From: Streptomyces sp. NBC_00259
GTDB lineage: Bacteria > Actinomycetota > Actinomycetes > Streptomycetales > Streptomycetaceae
Length of the DNA: 64,000 bases
Assembly: GCF_036181745.1 (NCBI RefSeq)
Contig: NZ_CP108080.1
Location: 7,753,501 to 7,817,500, forward strand
Reading direction: 5' to 3'
Shown here: piece by piece, positions 13,187-22,351 of the stretch
Position numbering within the stretch: the stretch's first letter is position 1
Layout: every line of letters starts with the position of its first letter
Translations under genes and position numbers: made by a program
Notes under the pieces: generated by a model
Seen by the model: only the letters and a program-made list of their open reading frames with translations
Database searches by the model: none
Told to the model about the DNA's origin: nothing

Positions 13187-14382
13187 AGGACGATCAGCGC
13201 CAGACGCGTGTCGCTGACACCGGTCTTCAGGTGGAGCAGCACCGTACTCGTGACCTGCGTCGCGGCGACGTCGAGATACAGCGTCGTCTGCGCCGTCGCC
13301 CCCGGCGCGAGGGAGGGGATGTTCCAGTACTGCCATCCGGTGCCGTACGTGCCGACTCCCGGCGCCTGTCCGCCGATGGACTGCATCTGGGTGGCAGGCG
13401 TCGTCGACGTGGAGGTGTTGGTGATGGTGACCGGGATCGCGACCTGGGAGCCGCGGGTGACGGTGCAGTTGCCGCTCGGCGGTGTGGCGCTCGCGCGCAG
13501 CGGCCCGCTGCTGCCGGTGCCGGTGACGACGCCCATCTCGTAGGAGTTCTGCGACACCCAGGCGCAGGCGTTGGCGTTCTTGGCACTGGTCTCCCAGAGC
13601 ACGACGCCGTCCGCCTTGGCCTTCACGTTCTGGAACATGTGGGCCCAGGAGTTGCCGGGCTGGTAGGTCTCCGACGGGAACGAGACCGGGTTGACGTACG
13701 GGTAGATGGGGTGGCTCGGCGCCATGGCCCGGTCCCTGGCGACGGAGGCGTCGAACCTGCCGGTCCAGGCGGTCAGCGACTGCCCGTCATCGAAGTAGGC
13801 CCGCGGGGCGAAGCAGTTGAGCAGGTTGTCGTCGTGGAGCTGCTTGATGAGCTCCTGGTTGCGGGTCTGCCAGTCGTAGCCGTAGTGGCAGATCGGCGCC
13901 TGTGGGGCCGCGTTGCGGGTCCAGGTGAGCAGCTGGCGCCACAGGTTGTACGCGTTCGTCGCCGCCTGCCCGGTGGGCACCTGCGTGAGCTCGATGTCCT
14001 CGAAGTCGAGTACGACCGGGGCGGTCGCCGCGCCGCCGAACTGACCCGTGCCCATGTACTCCTTGACCTTGGCCTCGTATGTGGCCTGGGACGGCAGCGC
14101 GCCGCTGTTGGAGGTGCAGCCGGCCGCGTCGCACCGGTAGGCGAAGACGTCGTAGACGACGGTGGCCTTGGTCGCGCCGTACTGCGGCATGCCCGGCGGG
14201 TGGGCGCCGCGCTCATTGGTGAAGACGGTGAAGCCTGCTGCGGCGCTCGGTGCTTCCGGGCTCTGCGCTGCCGCGGGTGGGGCCGTGGTCGGCAGGGCGG
14301 CCAGGGCGAAAGCGGCCATCGTGGCCGCCAGGGACTTCGCGCTGCGCGCGCGAAGTGCGGTCAGGACCTTGCGACGGTGCAA
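13183..14382 (-). CDS. Secreted TIM-barrel-like glycosidase of unknown specificity
   Basis: A 399-residue secreted protein. The TTG start at 14382 is preceded by a perfect AGGAGG 6 bases upstream; longer frames are not supported. A signal peptide (about 1-40, ending PPAAAQ) is followed by a domain with FTVFTNERGAHPPG, TVVYDVFAYRC, APVVLDFEDIEL, a PIYPYVNPVSF motif and ADGVVLWE. This strand-acid pattern resembles glycoside hydrolase barrels such as hyaluronidase-type enzymes, but I cannot assign a family. The C-terminal about 110 residues look like an immunoglobulin-like beta-sandwich (ITNTSTSTTPATQ). A decayed homologue lies at 57657-57941. The gene sits between GH16 and the PF14099-type lyase on one strand, which suggests joint secretion to attack a shared polysaccharide. 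Confidence 0.72.
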   Translation of the reverse strand: MHRRKVLTALRARSAKSLAATMAAFALAALPTTAPPAAAQSPEAPSAAAGFTVFTNERGAHPPGMPQYGATKATVVYDVFAYRCDAAGCTSNSGALPSQATYEAKVKEYMGTGQFGGAATAPVVLDFEDIELTQVPTGQAATNAYNLWRQLLTWTRNAAPQAPICHYGYDWQTRNQELIKQLHDDNLLNCFAPRAYFDDGQSLTAWTGRFDASVARDRAMAPSHPIYPYVNPVSFPSETYQPGNSWAHMFQNVKAKADGVVLWETSAKNANACAWVSQNSYEMGVVTGTGSSGPLRASATPPSGNCTVTRGSQVAIPVTITNTSTSTTPATQMQSIGGQAPGVGTYGTGWQYWNIPSLAPGATAQTTLYLDVAATQVTSTVLLHLKTGVSDTRLALIVL

Positions 14383-14431
14383 TGTGTCCTCCTGAGGGGG
14401 GAATGGACCGCACTGCCGCGGTCCGCGCTCA

Positions 14432-14476
14432 CCGGCAGGGCCTCCCTGAGTCGGGAGGCGGGGAGCGCCCTGCCGG
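14432..14476 (-). terminator. Hairpin between GH16 and glycosidase genes
   Basis: Nested inverted repeat: outer arms CCGGCAGGGC/GCCCTGCCGG (14432-14441 and 14467-14476), inner CCTCCC/GGGAGG. It probably terminates or attenuates transcription from the GH16 gene. The same outer arms occur in the hairpin at 55828-55873. Confidence 0.6.
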
Positions 14477-14530
14477 AGGCCCTTGGCTTGTTGAGCTTGG
14501 CGTTGCGGCACTTGGAGAGCAGGCTCCCGA

Positions 14531-14572
14531 CAGGTCGGCGACACTGACCTTCAGGTCGTCGACACTGACCTT
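14531..14572. repeat. Two tandem 21-bp units
   Basis: CAGGTCGGCGACACTGACCTT-like 21-mers at 14531-14551 and 14552-14572 differ at one base. They lie in the 300-bp spacer between GH16 and the glycosidase gene, which holds no convincing gene. Confidence 0.85.
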
Positions 14573-14683
14573 GACGATCTCGGCCTGGGAGGCGTGGCGC
14601 CGCTTGCGACGACACCGCCACCAGATACCTCGTACGCGGAAGCGGCCCGGGTGAGCCTCGACGCCCGCGGCGGCGGCCTCGTG

Positions 14684-15595
14684 CTACTGCCAGATGCGGA
14701 TGTAGTCGACGTACATGTTGGAGCGCCAGTCCATGGGTGCGTTGGCGATCGCGCCGTCCACCCAGGCGCCTGCCTCGTGCGAGATGACGGGGAACTGGGG
14801 GACCTGGCTGATGAGGTTCGGGTCGGTGATGGTGCGGATCACGCCGCCGTCGTAGCGGTACTTGATGGAGGTGGGCGTCCATTCCATCGCGTAGGTGTGG
14901 TAACCGGTGTGCAGGTTCGGGGCGTTGATCGTGGCCGTGGGGACCTTGTGGTCGGCGCCGTATCCGTCGTAGTGGATCGTGTTCGCGTATCGGTCGCCTT
15001 GGTAGTAGCTCTCGACCACGTCGTACTCGCCGCCGTCGCGTGCGGTTCCGTCGACGGTGGAGATGCCGTTGGTCGGCTGGCGCCACAAGGCACCGAAGTG
15101 GTCCTCGGTCGGGGGCATCTGGGCCCGCCACTCGACCGTTCCGTAGGTGTGGTCGAACTTGCCGCGGCTCTCGATCTCCCCGGTGGCGTACTGGTCCGTG
15201 GCGAGCTGAGAGAGATTGATCCAGAGGTTGCCGCCGTTGATCTGCTGCGGGTTGGGGTTGACCCTGACGTTGGCGGGCTTCCACCAGTCGCGGAAGTACG
15301 AGCCGTCCGAGCGTTCCTCGTCCTTGGCCGTCCACTTGGACGTGTCGAGTGCGGCGCCGTAGAACTCGTCGCTGAAGACGAGTGTGGCGTGCGGGCTGCC
15401 GCCGACGGGCCGGACGCCGTTCGGGGTGTTGGGGTCGACCATGGCCGCAGCCTTCTGGGGCTCGGCATGGACGGGGCCGGATGCCAGTGCGGTCACGGTT
15501 GCGAGTACGACCGACGCGCACAGCAGGCGTGCGCGGCGTCTGCTCCCGGCGGCGGACTCGGCGGGGGCGAGACCGTGTTCGTGTGACGTGACCAT
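14684..15595 (-). CDS. Secreted GH16 family glycoside hydrolase
   Basis: A 303-residue secreted enzyme of the GH16 beta-jelly-roll family (endo-beta-glucanases, agarases, carrageenases). The ATG at 15595 has AAGGAG 9 bases upstream. A signal peptide (about 1-47, ending GPVHA) precedes the catalytic domain. The family signature E-x-D-x-x-E is present as GGEYDVVESYYQ, giving nucleophile and acid/base Glu separated by Asp. Other typical features are VFSDEF near the start, the GTVEWRAQMP strand and a C-terminal NMYVDYIRIWQ strand. The exact substrate is not clear from sequence. It is the first gene of the three-gene secreted cassette 12464-15595. A frameshifted copy of its 3' end lies at 55907-56064. 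Confidence 0.88.
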   Translation of the reverse strand: MVTSHEHGLAPAESAAGSRRRARLLCASVVLATVTALASGPVHAEPQKAAAMVDPNTPNGVRPVGGSPHATLVFSDEFYGAALDTSKWTAKDEERSDGSYFRDWWKPANVRVNPNPQQINGGNLWINLSQLATDQYATGEIESRGKFDHTYGTVEWRAQMPPTEDHFGALWRQPTNGISTVDGTARDGGEYDVVESYYQGDRYANTIHYDGYGADHKVPTATINAPNLHTGYHTYAMEWTPTSIKYRYDGGVIRTITDPNLISQVPQFPVISHEAGAWVDGAIANAPMDWRSNMYVDYIRIWQ

Positions 15596-16055
15596 GCTTC
15601 CGGCTCCTTCTACGGGGAGGGCAGTGGCCGTCCCTCGCAAGGCATGCCGCTCCTTGCGAGGGATGAGGGAAGTATTGGGCCGTCGCCTGGCGGGGAACAA
15701 GATGCGTGCCCAGATTCATCGGAGGAATCCAGACGGACAGGATCGCTTGACCTGTCAATATCGGGCATATGGCTGTGGTGCGTCAGAGATATCGGATGAC
15801 TGGAGGGGGACGGGCTCGCACACAAACACAAGAGCGACTGCACTTTGTGCATGGACCTGACGAGATTCGTGCTGGAACTCTCCCCTCACCAAGAGGTATT
15901 GCTCAAGGTCACATGATCCGAGGAGAACGCTGGCGCATGCTGTTCCGTCACGCGGACGTTCCCGCGTTGCTCGCCCGCTCGGCCCGAAGTCGCCGACCTA
16001 CGTCGTCCCCCGAGCCCTTGGCGTAGCCGTCCAGTCGATCCCAGGAGGCACCTCC
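15596..16055. promoter_or_regulatory. Divergent regulatory region (GH16 / sugar isomerase)
   Basis: 460 bp between divergent genes. It contains a TTGAC-CT-GTCAA inverted repeat at about 15748-15759, two ATATCGG direct repeats nearby, and a 13-mer GATTCATCGGAGG at 15713-15725, about 117 bases before the GH16 start. The same 13-mer lies at a similar distance before the decayed glycosidase gene (58069-58081). No other gene is seen. Confidence 0.45.
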
Positions 16056-16805
16056 TTGGCCAGTCCCATCAGCGTCCAGCTCTACACACTGCGCACCGAG
16101 ATGGCCGAGCACCGTGAGGCGACTCTGACGCGGCTCGCACAGCTCGGCTACACCGCAGTGGAACCGTTCGACCCGCTCGACGACCCCGAAGGCTTCCGGC
16201 GTACTGCCGACAGGCTCGGCCGCACTGTCACCAGCAGCCATGCGTACGCCCTGCTCGACCCCGCGGTGGAACCGGCTGCCGTCTACGACGCCGTCGCCGC
16301 ACTCGCCACCGACCTCGCGATCATCCCCGCAGGCTTCGAACACGCGGAGTTCACCCATCTCGACGGCCTGCGCCGCACGGCCGACCGCCTCAACTCCCTG
16401 GCCGTACAGGCCGCCCGACACGGCATACGCCTGGGCTACCACAACCACTGGTGGGAGGTCGACCCGCGCCTCGACGGACGGCATGCCCTCGAAGTCCTGG
16501 CCGAACTCCTGGACCCCGACGTCTTCCTGGAAGTCGACACATACTGGGCCGCCGTCGCCGGTGCCGATGTGCCGGCGCTGCTCCGCTCACTCGGCCGGCG
16601 CGTCCTCGCCCTGCACGTCAAGGACGGGCCCGGCGTCCACGGACAGGCCAACACCGCGGTCGGCCGAGGCGTCATGCCCGTCGCCGACATCCTCGCCGCC
16701 GCTTCCGACGCCTGGCGCATCGTCGAACTCGACTCCTGCGACGGCGACGTGTACGAGGCGCTCGCCCACAGCCACGCCTGCCTCACCGCCCTGGAGCACG
16801 CATGA
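16056..16805 (+). CDS. Sugar phosphate isomerase/epimerase (xylose isomerase-like TIM barrel)
   Basis: A 249-residue cytoplasmic protein of the AP-endonuclease-2/xylose-isomerase-like superfamily. VQLYTLR at the start, GYTAVEPFDP, LGYHNHWWEV, FLEVDTYWA and LALHVKDG are the usual strand-end motifs that place Glu, His and Asp ligands around a divalent metal. Such proteins isomerise or epimerise sugars and inositol derivatives. The TTG start at 16056 is supported by AGGAGG 7 bases upstream. Its stop overlaps the ATG of the oxidoreductase gene (ATGA, 16802-16805), a common pairing in sugar or inositol catabolism. Because that partner is interrupted by a stop codon, the pathway may be non-functional in this strain. 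Confidence 0.87.
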   Translation: MASPISVQLYTLRTEMAEHREATLTRLAQLGYTAVEPFDPLDDPEGFRRTADRLGRTVTSSHAYALLDPAVEPAAVYDAVAALATDLAIIPAGFEHAEFTHLDGLRRTADRLNSLAVQAARHGIRLGYHNHWWEVDPRLDGRHALEVLAELLDPDVFLEVDTYWAAVAGADVPALLRSLGRRVLALHVKDGPGVHGQANTAVGRGVMPVADILAAASDAWRIVELDSCDGDVYEALAHSHACLTALEHA

Positions 16806-17914
16806 GCAACCGCGGTCCCCTCAACATCGCACTGATAGGTGCCGGCAACATCAGCGGCCAGTACCTGGACACGCTCGGCACCTTTCCCGACGTACGCCTG
16901 ACCGCGATCGGTGACCTGGACGTGTCGCGTGCCCGCACCGCGGCCCGCAAGTATCACGTCCCCGAGGCCGGCGACCCCGAATCCGTCCTCGCCCTGCCCG
17001 ACGTCGAACTCGTCGTGAATCTGACCGTCCCGGCCGCCCACACGGAGGTGGCCCTGGCGTCGCTGCGCGCCGGCAAGCACGTCTACGGCGAGAAACCCCT
17101 CGCGCTCTCTCCCCGGGACGGCGCCCGCATCCTCGCCGAAGCCCGCGCACGCGGACTGCGCGTCGGCTGCGCACCCGACACGTTCCTCGGCGCCGGACTG
17201 CAGTCCGCCCAACGTGCCCTGTAGGCAGGCGCGATAGGCGAACCGGTCAGCGCGAGCGCTGTCCTCCAGGGCCCCGGCCCCGACGCCTGGCATCCCAGCC
17301 CGGCCTTCTTCTACGCACCGGGAGCAGGCCCGCTGTTCGACATGGGCCCCTACTACCTCACCGCGCTGGTCGCCCTCCTCGGCCCGGTCACCCGGGTGGC
17401 GGCCACCGCCCGCACAGCCCGTACCCGACGGGTCGCCGCGTCCGGGGCCACGTTCCCCGTCGAGGTACCGACCCACCTGCACACCCTGCTCGACTTCGCG
17501 AACGGCCCCAGCGCCACCGCCACCTTCAGCTTCGACTCGCCCGAGCCCCGCTCGCTCCTGGAAATCACCGGCAGCGAAGGCACCCTCTCCCTCCCCGACC
17601 CCAACACCTTCGCCGGCCCCCTGCGCATCCGGCGGTTCCAAGACGACGACTGGCGCCCCCTCCCGGTCCACGGCACCACCGCCGGACGCGGACTCGGAGT
17701 CCTCGACATGGCCCGCGCCCTGCGCACCGGCCAGGACCACCGTGCCTCGGGTGAACTGGCCCTGCACGTCCTCGAGACCATGACGATGATCACCGAAGCG
17801 GCAGAGATCCACGCGACCGCGCACGTCACGCCCTGGCACAGCACACTCCGAGAACCACATGGCTCCATCGGCGCCGTCGGTGATACCGACCGGGGCGCCG
17901 TCTGGTGTGGGTAG
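16802..17914 (+). pseudogene. Gfo/Idh/MocA oxidoreductase interrupted by in-frame TAG
   Basis: An NAD(P)-dependent sugar oxidoreductase gene. The first 140 codons give the Rossmann motif IALIGAGNISGQ and the conserved YGEKPLAL. A TAG at 17222-17224 then stops the frame between RAL and AGAIGEPV. The same frame stays open and continues the family's C-terminal domain (FFYAPGAGPLFDMGPYY, LLEITGSEGTLSLPD, ALHVLET) to about 17850. A single C-to-T change from CAG would explain the stop. The last residues before 17914 run into a truncated vgb-like gene on the other strand, so the extreme 3' end may be replaced too. It is coupled to the isomerase by an ATGA overlap. It is either a pseudogene or a sequencing error; a truncated 140-residue product would lack the catalytic domain. 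Confidence 0.85.
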
Positions 17915-18457
17915 CGGGTGGATGGTGACGTGACCGTCGAGTCCGATGGTGCCGATCGCGTTGGCCTGGTTCATCGTGAACCACAGACGGCCGTCCGGGC
18001 CGTTGGCGATGGCTGAGGGGAAGGCTTCCGAGAGCGGGAGAGGGAACTCGGTGACGTCACCGTCGAGTGTGATGCGGCCGATGGGGCCGGCGCTTGCTTC
18101 CGTGAACCACAGTGCGCCGTCGGGGCCGGCGGTGATGCCGAACGGCCCGGCATCCGGCGTCGGCAGCGGGAACGAGGCGATGTTGCCGGTCGTGGTGATG
18201 CGACCGATCCGGTGGCTGCGGAATTCTGTGAACCACAGAGCGTCATCGGGCCCTGTTGTGATGGTCGACGGTCCGCTGGAAGCGGGTTCGAGCTGGTAGG
18301 AGGTGACGTCGCCGTCGGGGGTGATCCTGCCGATCCGTCCGTGGTGGACCATGGTGAACCACAGTGCGCTGTCGGGGCCGCAGGTGATCCCGTAGGGGCC
18401 GGCGTCCCTGTCGGAGACGGGGAATTCTGCGATCGGCGGGGTCGGACTGAGCGGCAT
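17850..18457 (-). pseudogene. Truncated virginiamycin B lyase (Vgb)-like beta-propeller
   Basis: About 200 codons from the ATG at 18457 encode repeated propeller blades with GPDGALWFTE and RIGRIT motifs, as in streptogramin lyases (normally about 295 residues). These enzymes linearise streptogramin B antibiotics. The match ends abruptly near 17850 after GAMWFSE, where the DNA becomes the reverse complement of the oxidoreductase 3' end. The known catalytic residues of Vgb (His228, Glu268, His270 in the staphylococcal enzyme) lie in the missing part, so no active lyase can be made. A short fragment carrying the missing Glu-x-His region lies at 58355-58450 on the opposite strand. Confidence 0.82.
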
Positions 18458-18865
18458 AGGGCGGGATCCTCCATCGGTGGGTGGTGGAGTACAGCAACTG
18501 CGGACGCTATCCGGAGCGCTCTGTGGCCGCTTCTGGATAACGCTGTTGTGCGATGCAGTCTCGCCTCAGATGACGGGGCCTCGGTGTGTGCTTGGCCTGG
18601 GTGGCATCGGCGGGTAGCAGGCTGGTTCTTTCAGGATCGGTCAGTCTCTGTTCCGCCGGCCTTCGTCCTTCCACCTGATGGAAGGTCCATGATCGGCAAC
18701 GAGATTGAGAGCCACCCATATCTGGTGACATCCGCGATGCCGGGATGAGGGTCGGAGTATCTGCGGAGGTGATTCCGGTGGGGGCCGATAGTTTGGCGGT
18801 GCCGGGTCCTGCCGGCCCGCGTCCCTGACGGGCGCGGTTCGGAAGGACCCGGGACCGTCATGCGA
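18458..18865. other. Intergenic region with hairpin
   Basis: About 400 bp between the vgb-like start and the hydrolase 3' end. The only structure I see is an inverted repeat CCGGGTCCT/AGGACCCGG at 18802-18852 with an inner GCCCG/CGGGC pairing, which probably terminates the hydrolase gene. No gene was recognised. Confidence 0.5.
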
Positions 18866-19693
18866 TCAATGCCGGACTTGCGCGTCCGCCGCAAGGCTTG
18901 CGAGGAACTCGCTCACGGCGGTGGCGAAGCCGTCGGGATCGGTCTCGTGGACCGTGTGACCGGTGGGCAGGTGGACCAGGAGGGTGTGGGGGCGACGGTC
19001 CGTCATCACCGCCGCGTGATCGGCGGAGAGAGTGTCGCTGTGGATGCCGTGGACGAGTAGGGCGGGGCAGCTTGTTGCCAGCCAGTCGTCCCAGTGGTCG
19101 CCCTTGACCAGTTTGTGAGAAGCCATCATGTCCTCGGGGTGAAAGGCCAGACCCCAGCCATTGCTGTACTCACGGATCGCATCGCCAAGATAGCGGGCCG
19201 ACTCACCCAGTTCCTCGATCAGGGCAGCTCGACTCGGTGCCCGGTCGGGCCAGGCGAGGCAGAACGACAGGTCGTCATCCACGATGGCGCCGACGTCCTC
19301 GATGACCAAGGCAAGAACGCGCTCCGGATGACGGGCGGCCAGCTGGTAGGCGTTGACGCCGCCCAACGAATGGCCGAGCACGACTGCTTCGCCGAGACCG
19401 AGATGATCAAGGACCGCGACAGCGTCCGCGATGTAGCCCTCCCGCGAGTAGTCCGCCGGGCGGTCCGACTCTCCGTGTCCACGTTGATCGGGGGCGATGA
19501 CCCGCCAGTCGGGGGCCAGCTCGCGAGCGAGGCGGGCGAAGGTCTGCCCCTCGGAGAAGTGGCCGTGCAGGGCCAGCAGGGGCTGCCCGGGTCCGCCGAA
19601 GTCGAGGAAGGACAGACGGCGCCCATTGAGGTCCAGTTGGACGCGTGCTGATTCTGCGGAGGTGGAGGGGACAGAACGTCCGGTCGAGATCAT
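18866..19693 (-). CDS. Alpha/beta hydrolase
   Basis: A 275-residue cytoplasmic alpha/beta-hydrolase-fold protein. It has the oxyanion-hole strand LALHGHFSEG, the DQRGHGESDRP loop, the nucleophile elbow GHSLGG (Ser near residue 109) and a late His in LPTGHTVHETDPDGF, giving a likely Ser-Asp-His triad. The family spans esterases, epoxide hydrolases, haloperoxidase-like enzymes and C-C hydrolases; the sequence alone does not choose among them. It has no signal peptide. It is a single gene with a hairpin downstream (18802-18852) and no functional partner beside it. Confidence 0.85.
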   Translation of the reverse strand: MISTGRSVPSTSAESARVQLDLNGRRLSFLDFGGPGQPLLALHGHFSEGQTFARLARELAPDWRVIAPDQRGHGESDRPADYSREGYIADAVAVLDHLGLGEAVVLGHSLGGVNAYQLAARHPERVLALVIEDVGAIVDDDLSFCLAWPDRAPSRAALIEELGESARYLGDAIREYSNGWGLAFHPEDMMASHKLVKGDHWDDWLATSCPALLVHGIHSDTLSADHAAVMTDRRPHTLLVHLPTGHTVHETDPDGFATAVSEFLASLAADAQVRH

Positions 19694-20003
19694 GCCGGGA
19701 CTCTAATGGCCGCATCTGACAAGGCCCGGGCTGCCAGTCATCGCGGTGTCTTGGCCTGGCGGTCGGCCTTGTACCCCCTTCCGCCTCCCCACACTCCACG
19801 CGCTCGCGTGCGAGCTCCTCACATCTGCCCGCTGACCTCCTGGCCGGCCTGTCGAAGCACAACGGACAGCGCGGCCGTGACGGAAGCCGAGCACATCACT
19901 GCGTCGACAGCGCGCGCGGCTTCCAGGACCGTCGCAAAGCGGGTGCCCTCCCGTAGCGGAAGGGCACCCACAAGGTCAGCGGTTTGGGGTCGAGGTCGTG
20001 GTG
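19694..20003. other. Intergenic region ending in a terminator
   Basis: 310 bp without a recognised gene. GGGTGCCCT/AGGGCACCC (19941-19949 and 19961-19969) forms a 9-bp hairpin 34 bp past the stop of the His-rich gene and is its probable terminator. Confidence 0.55.
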
Positions 20004-20369
20004 CTAGTGGCGACCGTGGTGCCGGTGGTCCCCGCGGTGGTGACCCCAGCGACCGTGGTGCCGGTGGTCGTCGCGGTGGTGACCCCAGCGACCGTGGTGC
20101 CGGTGGCTGTCGCGGTGATGGCCCCAGCGACCGTCGCCCCGGCGGTCGTCGCGGTCGCCGCGGTGATGGCCCCGACGGTCGTCACGGTCGCCCCGGCGGT
20201 CGTCACGGCCGTCGCGGTCGCGACCGTGGTCGCCACCACGGTCGTGACCACGGTCGTACGTGGCATGAGGTACCGCCGAAGGCGCGGTGGCTGCGCTGGC
20301 GCCTGTGGCGCCGCCCAGCAAGACGACGGCCGCGACGCCCAGTGCGGCGGCAAAGCGGGAAACCCGCAT
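20004..20369 (-). CDS. Small secreted His/Arg/Asp-rich repeat protein
   Basis: A 121-residue protein. The ATG at 20369 has AAAGGAG 7 bases upstream. Residues 1-27 form a signal peptide (FAAALGVAAVVLLGG, ending ASAA). The rest is low-complexity, made of Arg, Asp, His and Gly, and ends in three tandem 13-residue units of the type WGHHRDSHRHHGR, encoded by 39-bp DNA repeats at about 20008-20130. His clusters of this spacing could bind Zn, Ni or Cu, so an extracytoplasmic metal buffer or a surface-attached polymer-binding peptide is possible. No family was recognised. Opposite-strand frames through the repeats are shadows. A hairpin follows the gene. Confidence 0.7.
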   Translation of the reverse strand: MRVSRFAAALGVAAVVLLGGATGASAATAPSAVPHATYDRGHDRGGDHGRDRDGRDDRRGDRDDRRGHHRGDRDDRRGDGRWGHHRDSHRHHGRWGHHRDDHRHHGRWGHHRGDHRHHGRH

Positions 20370-21008
20370 TCCATGCTCCTTTCACGGCAGGTGCCTGATG
20401 CGCCTGCCTGCGTTGGACGCGGTGATAATCCCATCCGAAATGCTCAAGTAAGTCCGAATCGCCAAGAAAGGCGCCTTATGTAAGGAAAAGCTCTGTGCTC
20501 GGGAACCGGTCCCCAGCGTGTCGGCGTCACGCGCGCACGCGTACGGGTGGGCTCCCCCCTTCCATCAGGGTGAACTTGCACCCCGCGGCCCACCGAGCTC
20601 GCCTTCCCCATCACGCACCGCCATGTGGCGTAGGGGAAGTGCTGCTCAAGGTGCCTCGTGCGGTGACAAGGCGGCGCCGCCGTCATCACTTGTGCCGCCA
20701 CCCACGGGTCGGCGCCACTCGTCTCGGTCGCGGATGATCACGTGCCGTGAGGCGTGGAGATCTGACGAACGGCCAGTGGGCTGGGCTGGAGCCGTTGTTG
20801 CCGAATGGCATCAAGCTGGCAACTGGGCGTACGGCCCCTGGAGCCACTGGCTCCCGCCCCAGCCGCCACGGGCACGGCGAAGAGCCCCAGCAAGGCGCAG
20901 ACCGGTCCGTCGACGCAGAGTCCGCGAACGGTTCACCACACGCCTGCCGGATACCGCAGTCGCCGACCACACCAGCCGCGTGGAACAGCGCGACACTCGT
21001 CGAGTGGG
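20370..21008. other. Gene-poor stretch with an IS fragment
   Basis: 640 bp upstream of the kinase pseudogene. Apart from the transposase fragment at 20747-20815 nothing is recognisable. The frame leading into the kinase at 20820-21008 is Ala/Thr/Pro-rich and could be a remnant of a linker. Confidence 0.4.
20747..20815 (+). mobile_element. IS5-type transposase N-terminal fragment
   Basis: A GTG at 20747 begins MRRGDLTNGQWAGLEPLLP, the characteristic N-terminus of IS5-family transposases. The match ends after about 23 codons; the rest of the element and its ends are not visible. It is a relic. Confidence 0.72.
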
Positions 21009-22351
21009 ATGCCGTACGTTGACGTGGTGATTCCCAGTGACAAGCAGTGGCTGGTCGCCGATCGGTACCAGCTCACCAACCTGATAGGACGCGGCGGCAT
21101 GGGTGCCGTCTGGCGCGCCACCGCTCACTGTTGCAGCGCACCGTCGCGGTAAAGGAGTTGCCCCTGGGGGGCGACGGAGACGGGTCCTGGCGGGCGCTGC
21201 GTGAAGCTCGTGCCATCGCCCGTGTTTCCCATCCCAGCGTGATCGACATCTACGATCTGGTCGAGTTCGAGGACCGGCTGTGGATCGTCATGGAACTCGT
21301 GGACGGCCCGTCGCTCTCCCATCACCTTGATTCGGTCGGGCCGTTGCCGCCGTCCAGGGTCGCCGAGATCGGTCTGCAGCTTCTCGACGCCCTCGAAGCG
21401 GTGCACGCAGTCGGCGCCCTGCACCGGGACGTCAAGCCGGCCAACGTGCTGTTGCGCGGCAACGGCAGCGTCGTCCTCACCGACTTCGGCATCGCGGCCC
21501 TGACCGACGGCGATTCGATGACCCACACCGGTGAGGTCATGGGCTCCCTCGACTTCATCGCCCCCGAACGGCTGCACGGAAAACCGGCGGGCCCGCCCAG
21601 CGACCTGTTCTCACTGGGAGTCACGCTGTGCGTGCTGGTCTCCGGCCGTTCCCCGTTCGCACAGCCGGCACCCGCCGCCGTACTGCACGCCGTCGCCTAC
21701 GAGGAGCCCGATATCCCGGACTGGGCGGGCCCGCTGGGCACGCTCATCGAGGGGCTGCTCCACAATGACCCGGCCAGACGCCTCTCCGCGGCCGATACGG
21801 CGGATGCCCTGCGGTCGATGGGCACCCACGAGCCGGGAACCCTCAAGCACACGCTGCGGGCTCCCACGCTTCCCCCACCGCCCCGACGTAGGGGACTGCG
21901 CTGGGCGGCGATGTCGCTCGCCGCGCTGCTGGTCGCGGGCGGTGCCATCACGGCGTTCATGATGAGCCGTCCGCCGGTGCAGCACGCAGACGACGCAACC
22001 GCGACGCAATCGGCGCACCCGGCGCAGCCCGACGCGGTGCTGCAGGCGCCCCGTGACCGCAACCGGTACTGGGTCTTCTCAGGCAGTCGGTACGTGGTGA
22101 TCGAAGTCGCGGACGACGGACGCACCGGCAAGCCGGTGGCCGATCCGCGTCCGTTGAGCAACTGGCCGAGCCTTGAAGGGTTCGCTCGGATCGACGCCGT
22201 TATGCAGGCACCTGACGACCCGAATCGCTACTGGGTCCTTTCCGGCAACCAGTACGTGAAGATAGAAATCACGGACGACACACACGCCGACAAGCGCATC
22301 CTCGGTCCCCGCCCTCTCGGTGACTGGAAAGATAGCTTCCCGCGAGCGTAG
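21009..22351 (+). pseudogene. PknB-type Ser/Thr kinase with hemopexin-like repeats, frameshifted
   Basis: A membrane Ser/Thr kinase gene of about 447 codons. The N-terminal part (from about 21009 or the GTG at 21027) encodes DRYQLTNLIGRGGMGAVWRA, the Gly-rich loop. A one-base shift near 21125 is needed to reach LQRTVAVKEL with the catalytic Lys. Downstream are LHRDVKPANVLL, TDFGIAAL and APERL, then a single transmembrane segment (SLAALLVAGGAITAFMM). The external tail has two hemopexin-like units with NRYWVFSGSRYV and NRYWVLSGNQYVKIEI. Hemopexin-like sensor repeats on a kinase of this class are uncommon. As written it cannot be translated intact unless the frameshift is a sequencing error. Confidence 0.8.

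Noticed and set aside
17222..17224. Programmed readthrough or pyrrolysine at TAG
   Set aside because: There is no downstream signal or pyrrolysine machinery, and many neighbouring genes are broken, so a simple nonsense mutation is more likely.
20008..20130. CRISPR-like array
   Set aside because: The 39-bp units are contiguous with no unique spacers and encode 13-residue protein repeats.
21120..21130. Programmed frameshift in the Ser/Thr kinase
   Set aside because: There is no slippery heptamer or obvious stimulatory structure. A mutation or sequencing error explains it more simply.
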